Shown one piece after another: positions 62,945-64,000 of a stretch of 64,000 nt of DNA. Made by a program: the position numbers and the translations under genes. Within the stretch, counting starts at the first letter, position 1. Each line of letters begins with the position of its first letter. The notes under the pieces were generated by a model. That model was not told where the DNA came from, ran no database searches, and saw only the letters and a list, made by a program, of their open reading frames with translations. The stretch comes from Dasyornis broadbenti (taxonomy: Eukaryota > Chordata > Aves > Passeriformes > Dasyornithidae), in contig VZRN01005622.1 of NCBI GenBank assembly GCA_013397935.1, positions 3,519,329-3,583,328 on the forward strand. The letters are read 5' to 3'.

Positions 62945-63290
62945 TTGGAAAGCATCCTTGCAATATACTGGTCACAAAATATTCACCGAAACACCGTGAG
63001 CCTTGCGTACCAGTGCCCATTTCTGATCTTGGGAAGCTGGCCTTACTTCATTGCCAGTAATGAATGTGAACATGGGTTAGAGTTTGTGTCTGAACACGTC
63101 TGTAGAATAAACTATTTAAATTATAATGGCATTGACTGTTTAATTTACACATGCCATCGTAGTAAGCCCGTGCTTGATGGGAAAATCCATTCTAGCTTAA
63201 ACGTAAGGGGGATGATGGAGAATCCTAACCAGTGTCTTGAGGTTAACATAGAAGTTGAGTTGCTCCATAAAATCTTCTTTCCCTAGCCAT
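62945..63290. promoter_or_regulatory. Candidate conserved element with 113-codon frame
   Basis: Seven CpGs lie in about 220 bases (62985-63203) of otherwise AT-rich sequence, with unique, varied composition. The centre holds AACTATTTAAATTATAATGG, an AT core of the kind bound by homeodomain and MEF2-type factors. A plus-strand frame from ATG 62945 to a stop at 63286 covers the same stretch; its translation has four scattered cysteines, no signal peptide and no family motif. Frame length is within chance. An enhancer is the leading reading; a small unrecognised exon is the alternative. Confidence 0.3.
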
Positions 63291-63550
63291 GCTAAGATCT
63301 AGGAAGGCCCAGGGACAAGGTAGTGTACAGATATCTTCCCAGAGATTTCTCAGTGAAACCATTATCTCTAGGCATGTAAGACAACTGGAGTAAAAAGAGG
63401 GAAAAAATTGAATTTTATAAAATATTGTTTCTTTTTTTTTAAATTGGAAAATAATGCAAGATAACAAGAGTAATTTCTTCTTCCAGTTTTCACCTAGCAG
63501 GTAGTGGAAACTTAGTGGAACTAAATTTGCAGAAATTTATTTACTGTTGC
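63291..63550. other. Non-coding sequence
   Basis: Nothing recognised apart from a T run at 63432-63440. Confidence 0.5.
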
Positions 63551-63577
63551 AAGAAAGAAAGAAAGAAAAAAAAAAAA
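63551..63577 (+). repeat. (AAAG)n microsatellite with A run
   Basis: Four AAAG units pass into about 13 A. Confidence 0.9.
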
Positions 63578-64000
63578 TTGAAAATATAGAATGGATAAAA
63601 CTGTGTAGTGAATTCCAGCAGAGACTAAAAACTCCATGTGATTTTAAGACTTATTTTCTTTTATTAGGCTTCAGGTTAGCAGAGACTGTTTTATAAAACA
63701 ACCCCTCTATGCAGCTGATTTTGCTTAAGTTCTAAATTAGTATCATAGCATGAGATGTAGTTTTAGCTCATAACTATATTTTCAAAATATCTCTATATTT
63801 GCCTAGGAGAGGGTAACTGAATTTCAGTAAATCAAAGTTTTACATATGTCTAGAGGCCATGTTTTAACTGAATATGCATTCTGTTTAGCCATATTAACAA
63901 GGTTTGCTTTCACAGGTGTAAAACAGGGTCAGTTATGCTAATAAACCCAGAAATTATTCTCCTGTGAAGACCAAAACACTGCCAGAAGCAAAGAAATTGA
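63578..64000. other. Non-coding sequence to window end
   Basis: AT-rich, with nothing recognisable as a gene or repeat. Confidence 0.5.

Noticed and set aside
1..64000. CRISPR arrays, tRNA or rRNA genes, complete retroviral elements, bacterial-type operons
   Set aside because: Read on both strands; no regularly spaced repeats, cloverleaf genes, paired LTRs or gag-pol-env order were seen.

Overview
The window reads as AT-rich, gene-poor vertebrate DNA, most likely from a bird. The main evidence is four separate CR1-type LINE remnants (9778-9978, 32857-32981, 42343-43195, 44608-44772) with the avian-style 3' tail and reverse-transcriptase C-terminus. There is also an older, more decayed CR1/L3-like fragment (60850-61191). 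No Alu/L1-type repeats were seen. Short GGTT/AAAC-type microsatellites would fit a songbird, but the order is not proven. Nothing bacterial, viral or plasmid-like is visible: no operons, CRISPR arrays, rRNA or tRNA genes.

Layout. 1-3.5 kb holds the only splice-flanked exon candidate (621-673), a degenerate CAGGT-rich minisatellite (about 2112-2330) and an unusually long but protein-unlike open frame on the minus strand (2654-3436). 3.5-9.8 kb is non-coding, with two compact stretches that look regulatory (an E-box cluster at 5637-5716 and an octamer-containing block at 7318-7700). 9.8-11.2 kb has a CR1 tail and a near-identical 254-bp tandem duplication split by a single N. 11-42 kb is almost all unique non-coding sequence, with some pyrimidine-rich or GT-rich tracts and several CpG-retaining blocks (18170-18670, 24640-24870, 27640-28400, 38885-39235). 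42-45 kb has two minus-strand CR1 copies either side of a CpG-retaining unique block. 45-64 kb is again non-coding, with a GC-richer block (52598-53080), an ancient CR1/L3 tail, a 60-N assembly gap (61978-62037) and a CpG-retaining block with a 113-codon frame (62945-63286).

Interpretation. The window is best explained as a gene desert or part of one or more very large introns. I could not identify a host gene. The blocks marked as candidate regulatory elements are unique sequence that keeps CpG or clusters factor motifs; conservation was not tested and they are inferences. I found no convincing undescribed biological system. The observations most worth checking are the duplication at the N, the 260-codon frame, the candidate exon and the CpG-retaining blocks.
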